A program made the translations under genes and the position numbers. Of a DNA stretch of 64,000 nucleotides, positions 49,313-58,107 are shown in pieces; positions within the stretch are counted from its first letter, which is position 1; the number at the start of each line of letters is the position of its first letter. The notes under the pieces are model-generated. The model saw only the letters and a program-made list of their open reading frames with translations. It searched no databases and was not told the DNA's origin. Origin of the DNA: Bernardetiaceae bacterium (GTDB taxonomy: Bacteria > Bacteroidota > Bacteroidia > Cytophagales > Thermoflexibacteraceae); assembly GCA_025056255.1 (NCBI GenBank), contig JANWVT010000005.1, positions 67,001-131,000 of the forward strand. Direction: 5' to 3'.

Positions 49313-50053
49313 ATGAAAGAAAAAATAGATTTGTCACGCGTTCCCCAACACATTGCTGTTATTATGGACGGTAACGGACGCTGGGCAAAAAAAAGAGGGG
49401 CAGCACGTGTTTTCGGGCATCGCAATGCTGTTAAAGCAGTGCAAGAAATTTCCGAAGCATCTGCCGAATTAGGAGTGAAATATCTGACCCTATATGCTTT
49501 TTCGACTGAAAACTGGAACCGTCCGCCAGAAGAAGTCAATGCCCTCATGCAGTTACTGGTTCATACCATCGAGAAAGAGACACCTACTTTGCAAAAGAAC
49601 AACATCCGGCTGATGACCATCGGCAACATTCAGCGCCTCCCTGCTGAGTGCATTGCTACTTTACAAAAAGCCATTAACCAAACTGCCTCTAACACTGGTA
49701 TGACCGTTATTTTAGCACTTAGCTACAGCGGACGCTGGGAAATTCTCAATGCTGTAAAAGCCATGGCTGCCGACATTGAAGCTAAAAAACTTACCAGTGC
49801 GGAAATTGATGACGAAAAATTTAACTACTACCTCAACACCTACAACATTCCAGACCCCGAGCTTATCATTCGCACCAGTGGCGAAATGCGCATTAGCAAT
49901 TTTCTGCTGTGGCAACTGGCTTACTCTGAACTGTTCTTTACCGATATTCTTTGGCCAGACTTCCGAAAAGAGCATTTGTACGAGGCTATTCTGTCCTATC
50001 AGCAGCGAGAGCGTCGCTTCGGAAAAATAAGCGAACAACTTTTGCAACCATAA
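49313..50053 (+). CDS. uppS: Isoprenyl transferase (undecaprenyl diphosphate synthase)
   Basis: 246 residues, the usual length. It makes the C55 lipid carrier for peptidoglycan and O-antigen. The catalytic Asp D19 lies in HIAVIMDGNGRWAKKRG; other family signatures are GHRNAVKAV, TLYAFSTENWNRP and the C-terminal DPELIIRTSGEMRISNFLLW. It is the first gene of an envelope operon: bamA starts 49 bp later, followed by two skp genes. Confidence 0.97.
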   Translation: MKEKIDLSRVPQHIAVIMDGNGRWAKKRGAARVFGHRNAVKAVQEISEASAELGVKYLTLYAFSTENWNRPPEEVNALMQLLVHTIEKETPTLQKNNIRLMTIGNIQRLPAECIATLQKAINQTASNTGMTVILALSYSGRWEILNAVKAMAADIEAKKLTSAEIDDEKFNYYLNTYNIPDPELIIRTSGEMRISNFLLWQLAYSELFFTDILWPDFRKEHLYEAILSYQQRERRFGKISEQLLQP

Positions 50054-50102
50054 CCCCCTGTCTCTGCATACTGATACAAAGCTTGGCTTTGCCTGTTGAT
50101 TT

Positions 50103-52661
50103 ATGAAACGCATTATTCTTGCTTTATTGCTACTACTCAATATTGCTACTGCCGTCGCACAAATCGGCTTAGGTTTGCGCAATCGCTACCGTTTACAAGA
50201 GTCGGTGGATTACTCCCGTCCGCGCGACTATACTATTGCTGCTGTTACCGTGAGCGGCGCCGAACACTTAGACCGCGATGCACTTCTTTCAATGTCAGGG
50301 TTGCGCGTAGGCGATAAAATCAAAATACCCGGCGAAGAAGTAAGCAATGTGATAAAGAAACTTTATAAGTCGGGTATTGTAAGCGATGTAGCCGTGCTGA
50401 TTACCAAAACAGAAGGCGACAAAGCTTTCTTAGAAATTGCCGTGAAAGAGCGTGCACGACTCTCTCGTTTCGTATTTGAAGGCATTCGCAAAGGACAACA
50501 AGAAACCCTGAACGAAAAAATCAAGCTCACTAAAGGACGTATCATCAATGATGCATTAATCAAAAATACGGAAAATAAAATCCGCAAATTCTACGAAGAA
50601 AAAGGTTACCGCAACACAAAAATTACCATCACGCAGCGCAAAGACACTATCTATGGCGCTAACTCCAACTACGCCTATTTGCTCATTAAAATAGACAAAG
50701 GACCTAAGGTGCGCATCCAAAACATAGACGTAGAAGGCGTCCACGACTTTAAAGTTCAAAAAGTACTCAACAAAATGAAAAAAACCCGTGCAAAAGGGTT
50801 CAATTTGGCAAAAATATTTACTCCTTCTAAGTTCATTCGCGAAGAATTTGAAAAGGACAAGAAACACATCATTGAATTCTACAACAAAAATGGCTATCGC
50901 AATGCCGCCATTGAATCCGACTCGGTGTACGATATTGCCGAAGGATTAGTAGGAATCAAACTGAAAATTCACGAAGGCAAAAAATTCTACTACCGCAACA
51001 TCAAGTGGGTAGGCAACTACATCTACTCCGATACCGTGCTTAACAAAGTGTTGGGCATTCAAAAAGGAGACGTGTATAATCCCGAAGAGCTGAACAAACG
51101 CCTCAATTTTAGCCCTACCCAGCAAGATATTACCTCTTTGTACATGGACGATGGTTACCTATTTTTCAACATCGAACCAGTGGAAGTACAAGTAGGAGAA
51201 GACTCGATTGATATTGAGTTGCGCATGTACGAAGGTGAACAAGCCAACATCAACAAAATTAACCTGCGCGGCAATACACGCACCAGCGACCACGTAATTT
51301 TACGCGAACTTCGCACCCTACCGGGTAACAAGTTCAGCCGCGCCGACCTGATTCGCACGCAGCGCGAACTTGCCGCTCTGGGCTATTTTGACCCAGAAAA
51401 AATTGGCATGAATCCCGTTCCTAACATGGCAGATGGAACAGTAGACATCAACTACAACTTAGAAGAACGCCCCAGCGACCAAATAGAGCTCTCAGGCGGA
51501 TGGGGAGGAGCTTTCGGCTTTGTAGGAACAGTGGGGCTGGTGTTTAATAATTTTTCTGCTCGCAAACTCACCGACCTGAGCTCGTGGAAACCTCTACCGC
51601 AAGGCGACGGACAACGCTTGCAACTGCGCCTACAAGCAAACGGCAGACGCTTTCAAAACTACTCACTCACTTTCAGCGAACCTTGGCTGGGCGGCAAAAA
51701 ACGGAACGCCTTCACTATTGGCTTTAATCACTCTGTAAACCGCACTTTTGCCGATTTTGCCATGTCGCGCCAACTGGGCTCTTTGCAAGTATCGGGCGTG
51801 TCGGTAAGTTTGGGCAGGCAGCTGAAAGTTCCCGACGACTGGTTTGTGATGACAAACGCTCTGAGCTACCAATACTACAACTTGAACAACTTTTTCGGAT
51901 TTGGTGCCATCAACAACGGTCGATTTAACAACTTCACTTTTAATACTACTATTTCGCGCAATAGTATAGACAACCCTACCTACCCCCGTGAGGGCGCTAA
52001 TGTATCGCTTTCCGTAACAGTAACGCCTCCCTACTCGCTTATTACGGGAAGAGCCGAGCCACTGGTGAATGGCTCTACCCAATGGATAGAGTACCACAGG
52101 TGGATGTTTGATAACTCATGGTTCATGAAACTAACCAGTAACGGCAAATTAGTACTTCATGCCCGTGCCCATATGGGCTTCATGGGACGCTTTAACCCCA
52201 ACATCGATACTAGCCCGTTCGAGCGCTTTGTGTTAGGAGGCAGTGGTTTAACTATCAACAACTTCTTACTGGGAACAGAAATCATTGGCTTGCGTGGCTA
52301 TCAGGACAATACCATCCGCCCATTGGAACCCGACGGCAACGGCGGCTTGCGCTATAACCGAAACGGTGCTGGCGGAATTGTGTACAACAAATACGTACTG
52401 GAACTCCGCTATCCAGTTTCGCTCAATCCTTCGGCTACTATATTTGTGTTGGGCTTTGCCGAAGGCGGAAACAACTGGGGTAGCTTCAAAGAATTTAACC
52501 CGTTCGATTTAAAACGCTCTGCCGGTGTTGGCGCCCGCATTTTCATGCCCGCTTTTGGGTTGTTGGGCATTGACTGGGCATATGGCTTCGATACCATACC
52601 CGGCGCAACAGGTATCAACGGCAGTCAGTTTCATTTTACGATTGGTCAACTGTTAAGATAA
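50103..52661 (+). CDS. bamA: Outer-membrane protein assembly factor BamA
   Basis: 852 residues. Signal peptide (MKRIILALLLLLNIATAVAQ), five POTRA-like repeats from ~45 (AAVTVSGAEHLDRDALLSMS, NIDVEGVHDFKVQKVLNK, INKINLRGNTRTSDHVILRE) and a C-terminal Omp85 barrel from ~450 (SGGWGGAFGFVGTVGLVFNN, TFSEPWLGGKKRNAFTIGFN, ending FHFTIGQLLR with the terminal aromatic pattern). The GLRGYQDNTIRP segment is the VRGF-like motif of the L6 loop. It inserts beta-barrel proteins into the outer membrane, the target of many proteins in this window. skp follows after 13 bp. Confidence 0.97.
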   Translation: MKRIILALLLLLNIATAVAQIGLGLRNRYRLQESVDYSRPRDYTIAAVTVSGAEHLDRDALLSMSGLRVGDKIKIPGEEVSNVIKKLYKSGIVSDVAVLITKTEGDKAFLEIAVKERARLSRFVFEGIRKGQQETLNEKIKLTKGRIINDALIKNTENKIRKFYEEKGYRNTKITITQRKDTIYGANSNYAYLLIKIDKGPKVRIQNIDVEGVHDFKVQKVLNKMKKTRAKGFNLAKIFTPSKFIREEFEKDKKHIIEFYNKNGYRNAAIESDSVYDIAEGLVGIKLKIHEGKKFYYRNIKWVGNYIYSDTVLNKVLGIQKGDVYNPEELNKRLNFSPTQQDITSLYMDDGYLFFNIEPVEVQVGEDSIDIELRMYEGEQANINKINLRGNTRTSDHVILRELRTLPGNKFSRADLIRTQRELAALGYFDPEKIGMNPVPNMADGTVDINYNLEERPSDQIELSGGWGGAFGFVGTVGLVFNNFSARKLTDLSSWKPLPQGDGQRLQLRLQANGRRFQNYSLTFSEPWLGGKKRNAFTIGFNHSVNRTFADFAMSRQLGSLQVSGVSVSLGRQLKVPDDWFVMTNALSYQYYNLNNFFGFGAINNGRFNNFTFNTTISRNSIDNPTYPREGANVSLSVTVTPPYSLITGRAEPLVNGSTQWIEYHRWMFDNSWFMKLTSNGKLVLHARAHMGFMGRFNPNIDTSPFERFVLGGSGLTINNFLLGTEIIGLRGYQDNTIRPLEPDGNGGLRYNRNGAGGIVYNKYVLELRYPVSLNPSATIFVLGFAEGGNNWGSFKEFNPFDLKRSAGVGARIFMPAFGLLGIDWAYGFDTIPGATGINGSQFHFTIGQLLR

Positions 52662-52674
52662 CCGCTTCATTTTT

Positions 52675-53250
52675 ATGTTCAACCGCTGGCTCTGTTTGGC
52701 ATTTGTAGCAATGCTTGGGCTGCCTGCCCAAGCACAACGTTTTGGCTATGTAGATACACAAGTAATTTTGGAAAAGATGCCCGAGTATGCTCAGGCGCAA
52801 TCGGAATTAGAAAAACAAGCCGAAATATGGCGCAAAGAAATTGAGGAAAAGCAGGCAGCTGTACAGAAAATGCGACTCGACTTTGAAGCCGAAAAAGTGC
52901 TCTTACCCGAAGATTTGCGCCAGCAACGACTGGCAGCTATTGATGCCAAAGAAAAAGAGGTCATGGATTTTCAAAACAAAATATTTGGCATAGAAGGGCA
53001 GATTTACCAAAAACGCTTGGAACTAATGAAGCCCATTCAAGACAAAGTTTATGCAGCAGTAGAAAAAGTAGCACGCAAGCGCCGACTCTCATTTATTTTT
53101 GATAAGGCTGGCGATTTGGTCATGATTTTCGCTGACCCTATCCACAACTACACCGATATTGTGATGGAAGAGTTAGGTATTGCAGATGCTAACTCAGGTA
53201 CAACAACGCCAAACAACAAATCTAACAACGGGAAAAAAAGTAATAATTAA
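52675..53250 (+). CDS. OmpH/Skp-family periplasmic chaperone, first copy
   Basis: 191 residues. Signal peptide (MFNRWLCLAFVAMLGLPAQA), then FGYVDTQVILEKMPEYAQAQ and a long helical region (EKQAEIWRKEIEEKQAAVQK) typical of Skp tentacles, ending with SFIFDKAGDLVMIFADPI. The Asn/Lys-rich tail (TPNNKSNNGKKSNN) is unique to this copy. Skp trimers escort unfolded outer-membrane proteins to BamA, encoded just upstream by 13 bp. Confidence 0.93.
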   Translation: MFNRWLCLAFVAMLGLPAQAQRFGYVDTQVILEKMPEYAQAQSELEKQAEIWRKEIEEKQAAVQKMRLDFEAEKVLLPEDLRQQRLAAIDAKEKEVMDFQNKIFGIEGQIYQKRLELMKPIQDKVYAAVEKVARKRRLSFIFDKAGDLVMIFADPIHNYTDIVMEELGIADANSGTTTPNNKSNNGKKSNN

Positions 53251-53349
53251 AAACTGTTAAGACAGGTTGCCTATATTTGCAACGCATTCGTTTTTGGAGC
53301 ACAAATTGCAATTGATTTTAGTAACTATTAAAAAAAACACCAACACAAC

Positions 53350-53892
53350 ATGAAAATTAAGTTTTTTGCTTTCGCTTTTGGCTTATTGCTGTGGGCTGGT
53401 CATACGAAAGCTCAAATGAAAATCGGCTACACCAATCCTGATGTTATCTTAGCTGCTTTACCTGAAGCCAAAACCATTGAGGCAGAGCTCAAAACCTACG
53501 GAACACAATTAGAAAACGAGTTGCAAAACAAACGCAAAGAGTTGCAAACCAAATTTGAAAATTATCAGAAAAATGTAAACGACATGACACCCGCCATCCG
53601 GGAAAGCCGTGAAAAAGAGCTGCAAACACTCAACCAAGCTTTGCAAGAGTTTCAGGAAAAAGCACAAAACGATATGCAGGTAAAGCAAGCCCAACTGCTA
53701 CAACCTGTATACGAAAAAATTCAAAAGGCAATAGACGATTTAGCCAAAGCCGAAAACTACGACTATATCATTGTAGCCGATGCTGGTCAGATGCCTATTA
53801 TCTTGTATGCCAAAGAGGAGTACGACATTACTAACAAAATCATCACTAAATTAGGCGGCACCCCTATCAAAAAAGAGGAAGCTAAAAAATAA
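53350..53892 (+). CDS. OmpH/Skp-family periplasmic chaperone, second copy
   Basis: 180 residues. Signal peptide (MKIKFFAFAFGLLLWAGHTK, ending AQ), then KIGYTNPDVILAALPEAKTI, a helical hairpin rich in Glu, Lys and Gln (LQTKFENYQKNVNDMTPAIR) and the closing strand YDYIIVADAGQMPIILYAKE. It is a paralogue of the preceding gene, from which it is separated by 99 bp. Two tandem skp genes after bamA are usual in Bacteroidetes. A strong terminator ends the operon. Confidence 0.93.
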   Translation: MKIKFFAFAFGLLLWAGHTKAQMKIGYTNPDVILAALPEAKTIEAELKTYGTQLENELQNKRKELQTKFENYQKNVNDMTPAIRESREKELQTLNQALQEFQEKAQNDMQVKQAQLLQPVYEKIQKAIDDLAKAENYDYIIVADAGQMPIILYAKEEYDITNKIITKLGGTPIKKEEAKK

Positions 53893-53917
53893 TTTTCTCT
53901 CGACCGGTACCAACAGC

Positions 53918-53950
53918 GTCATTCCGACCAACTTCGGAATGACTTTTTTT
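53918..53950 (+). terminator. Terminator of the uppS-bamA-skp operon
   Basis: GTCATTCCGA (53918-53927) pairs perfectly with TCGGAATGAC (53934-53943), 6-nt loop, followed by seven T (53944-53950). Confidence 0.93.
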
Positions 53951-53972
53951 ATTGCTTATCCAAATCAATAGC

Positions 53973-54923
53973 TCAGTGGTTTAAGCTGCCTACCATAACT
54001 GTTTGTTTGTCTGCTGTTGAAGATTGTATAGTTGTTTGAGTAGGGATTTTTAGAAGATAGGTCTTGCCTTTGCGTACCTCTAATTTGTCGCCTATTAGCC
54101 ATTGGTTCATTTCTCGAAAAACGCGGTAGTTGATACCTCTTTGAGCTGCAAAAGCTACTAAATCAGGAATATCAGACTTGATAGCTACTACACTGCAAGC
54201 AGGTGTTGGCTTAGGCGGATAGTAACTCAACTGGTACTTTTCAGGATTTTTCATAATTTCTTTTATTGCCAAAGTGCGATATACAAAACGCGTAGTTTGG
54301 GTGCTAAGGTCTAGGTCGTAGAAATGACGGCTTTTCTGACAGCTCATGGTTTTCATCAGCGCACCTGCTCCTGCATTGTAGGCAGCCAATACGTTGGTCC
54401 AACTACCCAAATCTTTGTAGAGTTTTTTCAGGTATTGGCAGGCAGCACGAGTGCTCTTTTCTACATCTAAACGTTCATCTACCATCTGGTTAACTTCTAA
54501 ACCCATTGCTTGGGCAGTTACTGGCATCAGTTGCCAAAAACCAGCTGCTCCCATGTGCGAGACCGAGTTAGTAAGCGAACTTTCCACCACGGCAATGTAT
54601 TTCAAGTCGTCGGGTAGTTGTTCTTCTTTTAAAATTTGACTAATAACTGGCAACCAATTAGATGCACGGCGCATAAGCAGTTCGTTGTTTGCATGCCAAT
54701 AGGCATTGATGTGTAACTCACGGTCGAAATATTCACGCACCTCTTGCCGATGAAGTGGCACTCTTTCTCCACAATATTCAAAAAAGTCGGGAACATGAAT
54801 ATTGAATATTTTTTCCGTATGACGATAGACAAAAGGTCGCCGTAAATTAAATAATTCATATGTTGCCCAGCCTATCAGTACTATTAAGGAGGCAACAAGC
54901 AAAAAACCTTGTAATTTTCTCAT
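53973..54923 (-). CDS. Membrane-bound lytic transglycosylase (MltD-like)
   Basis: About 316 residues from the ATG at 54923; a start at 54980 would overlap the terminator of the upstream gene. One N-terminal membrane helix (GFLLVASLIVLIGWATYELF), then an SLT catalytic domain with the Glu in YIAVVESSLTNSVSHMGAAG, FWQLMPVTA and NVLAAYNAGAGAL. A weak LysM-like region follows (RGINYRVFREMNQWLIGDKL). It cleaves the glycan strands of peptidoglycan to give anhydro-muropeptides, exposed to the periplasm. Confidence 0.93.
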   Translation of the reverse strand: MRKLQGFLLVASLIVLIGWATYELFNLRRPFVYRHTEKIFNIHVPDFFEYCGERVPLHRQEVREYFDRELHINAYWHANNELLMRRASNWLPVISQILKEEQLPDDLKYIAVVESSLTNSVSHMGAAGFWQLMPVTAQAMGLEVNQMVDERLDVEKSTRAACQYLKKLYKDLGSWTNVLAAYNAGAGALMKTMSCQKSRHFYDLDLSTQTTRFVYRTLAIKEIMKNPEKYQLSYYPPKPTPACSVVAIKSDIPDLVAFAAQRGINYRVFREMNQWLIGDKLEVRKGKTYLLKIPTQTTIQSSTADKQTVMVGSLNH

Positions 54924-54940
54924 ATGCGTACTTTTGAAAT

Positions 54941-54977
54941 AAAAAACCCTTCGGGCTGTGTTGCGCCAGAAGGGTTT
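54941..54977 (-). terminator. Terminator of the LOG-family gene
   Basis: On the minus strand AAACCCTTC (54977-54969) pairs with GAAGGGTTT (54952-54944) around a 16-nt loop and runs into a T tract (54946-54941). It lies 7 bp after the LOG-family stop. Confidence 0.85.
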
Positions 54978-54984
54978 CATTTAT

Positions 54985-55713
54985 TCAGAAGTTTGGCGAA
55001 AGCAAGTACTTGGAGTAGAATTCTTCAATTACAGCTACTGCCTCATCTGCCGTATCTACCAAGGTAATCAGGTTGAGGTCGTCAGGGCTAATGTTTCGTT
55101 CTTGCCCCAGTACTACTTCTTTTATCCAATTAATCAATCCTGACCAATATTTTTTGCCAACTAATACAATTGGGAAGCGCCCAATTTTATGTGTTTGAAT
55201 GAGTGTATATGCTTCAAACAACTCGTCCAACGTACCCAAACCGCCCGGCATTACAATGAACCCTTGTGAGTATTTGACAAACATTACTTTTCTGACAAAA
55301 AAGTAGTCAAAATTAATCACCTTGTCGGGGTCGATGTACTGATTATGAGACTGTTCAAACGGCAGTTCTATGTTGAGCCCTACGGAGGTGCCGCCAGCAA
55401 AATGAGCACCTTTATTGGCTGCTTCCATAATTCCCGGACCTCCACCTGTAATGATGCCGTAGCCTTTGCGCACCAACTTAGCAGCTATTTCCTCAGCAAG
55501 TTGATAGTACGGATTATCGGGTTTGGTACGCGCTGAGCCAAAAATGCTCACACAAGGACCTATCTTAGCCATCTTTTCCAAACCCTCTACGAACTCTGCC
55601 ATGATTTTAAAAATCATCCAAGAGTTCACGCTCTTGATTTCGCTCCAAGTCTTTTGAGTAAAGGCTTTTCGGATACGCTCTTCATTAATTAGTTGTTGCT
55701 CAAAATTTTCCAT
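54985..55713 (-). CDS. LOG-family protein (cytokinin-type phosphoribohydrolase, TIGR00730)
   Basis: 242 residues. The Rossmann-fold LOG signatures are clear: SIFGSARTKPDNPYYQLAEE, GYGIITGGGPGIMEAANKGA, and VMPGGLGTLDELFEAYTLIQ with the PGGxGTxxE motif. LOG proteins hydrolyse nucleoside 5'-monophosphates (AMP or cytokinin ribotides) to base and ribose phosphate; older records call them lysine decarboxylases, which is wrong. The substrate in Bacteroidetes is not known. An N-terminal ~40-residue helical lead marks the longer bacterial form. Confidence 0.92.
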   Translation of the reverse strand: MENFEQQLINEERIRKAFTQKTWSEIKSVNSWMIFKIMAEFVEGLEKMAKIGPCVSIFGSARTKPDNPYYQLAEEIAAKLVRKGYGIITGGGPGIMEAANKGAHFAGGTSVGLNIELPFEQSHNQYIDPDKVINFDYFFVRKVMFVKYSQGFIVMPGGLGTLDELFEAYTLIQTHKIGRFPIVLVGKKYWSGLINWIKEVVLGQERNISPDDLNLITLVDTADEAVAVIEEFYSKYLLSPNF

Positions 55714-55816
55714 GTCTTGCTGCTTGGTTTATTCAACCGCTTCTAAGCGCCACCTTTTGTAGCTGCTATCTGAACGGATTGTTTTATACGAAGTTGTTTG
55801 TAAAAATGTTACACAG

Positions 55817-56800
55817 CTACTTAATTTTTGCTTGTGTGGCGCCATAGCCAAATTTTTCTTTACGAGCGTCTTTATAGTAGGCAATATGCGGATGTTTGCT
55901 CAGGCGCTTGTGGATTTCGTGTCGCAGGGTGCCGTTGCCAACACCGTGGATAAAAATAATTTCGTCGTAGGCTTCCAAAATAGCCTTGTCTAAGGCTGTT
56001 TCAAAAGCTTTTAACTGTATTTCGAGCATCTGTGCAGCATTCATTTTGTTATAGTCTTTGGTGAGTTGTTCTATGTGCAGGTCTATTTCCATCTGACGCG
56101 GCTGCTTAGGCATAGCCGCAGGGGCAATATGCTTAGCCAATGAAGCGCTTACATTGACCGGAGCAGTCGCCACTTGCCGCTCTGTAATGCTTTCTTTGAT
56201 TTGTTCAGGGTTAATGCTGACAATTTTTTGGTCTATCTGGAACAAATGGCAGTCTTTGTCTAACAGCGGCGCTTTGCTTTTGCTCTTGAAAAAAGAACTT
56301 GCTGAAAAGGTAAATTTGCGAATGAGCGGTTCTTTGAGGCTTGTAAAGCCCGGCTTAAAAAAAATGGCTTGTATCAGCAAGGGAGACCACTTTTCAAATT
56401 TATCTAAGTTAGCCTCGGTTACTTTTTGACTGCTGCGTTTGGTCAAATATCCGGCTGCCAAACCATAGTAGTTGGTGTCGCGCACTTCGCCAAGGTTGAA
56501 CAGAATGTCTATGTCGGTATTGTTTATCAGATAAACACTCAGTTGCCTGTCGTTAATAGGCAAGAATGCTAAGAAAAAGCCCATTTCAGCCGATACAACA
56601 GGTGCACTTACTGGTTCTTCTTTGTGCCTCTCGCGAAAAACTATTTTTTCTTCTTTGGCTATGGGTACTACCTCCTGCCTCAAAACAGGGATTTTGAAAC
56701 CTTCTTCAATTTCAATTTCTACTAAGTTGTCGGGCAAAAAATTAGTAATGATGCCTTCCTGCGTATCATGCAGCAAACGAACGCGATCGCCTATGTTCAT
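55817..56800 (-). CDS. DUF2027 protein with a C-terminal Smr domain
   Basis: 327 residues. The N-terminus is the DUF2027-type region (MNIGDRVRLLHDTQEGIITN, LPDNLVEIEIEEGFKIPVLR); the C-terminal ~85 residues are a Smr domain as in MutS2 (EIDLHIEQLTKDY, EIIFIHGVGNGTLRHEIHKR, YYKDARKEKFGYGATQAKIK). Smr domains nick nucleic acids. This fusion is conserved in Bacteroidetes and its role is not known. The porin gene lies downstream of nothing shared: it is upstream on the same strand, 78 bp away. Confidence 0.92.
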   Translation of the reverse strand: MNIGDRVRLLHDTQEGIITNFLPDNLVEIEIEEGFKIPVLRQEVVPIAKEEKIVFRERHKEEPVSAPVVSAEMGFFLAFLPINDRQLSVYLINNTDIDILFNLGEVRDTNYYGLAAGYLTKRSSQKVTEANLDKFEKWSPLLIQAIFFKPGFTSLKEPLIRKFTFSASSFFKSKSKAPLLDKDCHLFQIDQKIVSINPEQIKESITERQVATAPVNVSASLAKHIAPAAMPKQPRQMEIDLHIEQLTKDYNKMNAAQMLEIQLKAFETALDKAILEAYDEIIFIHGVGNGTLRHEIHKRLSKHPHIAYYKDARKEKFGYGATQAKIK

Positions 56801-56878
56801 AATAGTTCAGTTCTGGTTATGGATAAATCTTAACAAGCTATCTTATGAGCTTGCTTAACAAAATTACCCAAAGAATGC

Positions 56879-57985
56879 TTACTTTGGAAACCCAATAGTC
56901 ATACTTGTAATAAGCCAAGTCATTTTCGATGTAGCGGCATTGCCGTTGTCATACACCTGCCTATCGGAAAAAAAATGTCGTCCCTCAGCCCTAAAAAGTG
57001 CCAACCGATTGACCTGCCAGTTCAGGCAAACGCCGCTACTGTAAGAAGCAAACCCATTGGAGGGATGTATTGGACTGATTTGCACACTTGCAGGGTCGCT
57101 GAAATACTCCAGCCTTCCCGAAACCGACAGCCCCTTCGATAAACGGTATCGTGCAATAAAATTAGCTTGCCACCAGAAATTATTGCTCAGTTCACCGGTA
57201 GCCCTTTGTCGTTTTTGATTCCCGATATACACACACGTGGTAAAAGAAAAGCCTCCAGAGAGGTTATACAACCAGTATACATCTGTAAAATATCTCATCC
57301 GATTATCTGGCGCGCTACTGCTGCGCTCATCGCCTATGTAGGTATTCCAGTTTAGCAGATGCTTTTCGCTGGGCTTCCATTCCAACTGTGTACCAACAGA
57401 CTTTTGGCGGTTTGGGTCGGCAATTTGTTGCCAACCATTAAGCAAATACAAGTAGGTAGTCACTTGATTGCTCAGAGGCAGGCTAAGTTTCAGACCTGCA
57501 AGGTAGTAAGGCACATATTCGGGGGCAAAACTGCGGGTATACATCAGTTGTTCGCGGCTGATTGGGCTCTCATTGGTATAAGGCGAACCCAGTATGCCCG
57601 CATCTAACCAGATATTCTTTGTTTGAGACAATTGAAAACCTGCCGATGCTTCCAATATGTTTTTGAGTGTGCCGGGTTCGGCGGCGTAGTTAGCATTCAT
57701 AAATGTACCCACTGCAGGGGTAAAACGAGCGCGAAACCGTTCAGCATGATATTTCACATCTATAAAAGCAAGATTGATGGTTAGCTCATTACTGCGCGAC
57801 ATGGATACAAAATAGGGCACATCGCCCGACCGCCCGTCAGTCAAAACGCCATAGTACATATCTATGTACGCCCCTATTTGAAACGTAGCATTTCCCAACG
57901 TAGAATCTGACGCAGCAGGCTGCGCACAAGCAGCACCAATAGCCGTAAAAGTAACTACTGTAATACAATACAGCACCTTATCCAT
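56879..57985 (-). CDS. Outer-membrane porin-like beta-barrel protein (OmpL/bbp2-like)
   Basis: 368 residues. Signal region ending CAQPAAS, then FQIGAYIDMYYGVLTDGRSG and repeating amphipathic strands (SNELTINLAFIDVKYHAERF, RFRARFTPAVGTFMNANYAA, YLAGLKLSLPLSNQVTTYLY). The pattern and closing strand MTWLITSMTIGFPK fit the putative beta-barrel porin-2 (OmpL-like) family. Substrate is unknown. It may share transcription with the DUF2027/Smr gene, which begins 78 bp downstream. It is divergent from aspS with 122 bp between starts. Confidence 0.85.
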   Translation of the reverse strand: MDKVLYCITVVTFTAIGAACAQPAASDSTLGNATFQIGAYIDMYYGVLTDGRSGDVPYFVSMSRSNELTINLAFIDVKYHAERFRARFTPAVGTFMNANYAAEPGTLKNILEASAGFQLSQTKNIWLDAGILGSPYTNESPISREQLMYTRSFAPEYVPYYLAGLKLSLPLSNQVTTYLYLLNGWQQIADPNRQKSVGTQLEWKPSEKHLLNWNTYIGDERSSSAPDNRMRYFTDVYWLYNLSGGFSFTTCVYIGNQKRQRATGELSNNFWWQANFIARYRLSKGLSVSGRLEYFSDPASVQISPIHPSNGFASYSSGVCLNWQVNRLALFRAEGRHFFSDRQVYDNGNAATSKMTWLITSMTIGFPK

Positions 57986-58107
57986 ACAACCAGTGATTTT
58001 AATTCAAGTTGCAATTAACAAAATATCCGTATGACATTGTGCTCCTTATCGCACCAATCCTAAAAGCCAAAAAAATCCCCTAATTTCGCCCCCAAACTTT
58101 TTGAATT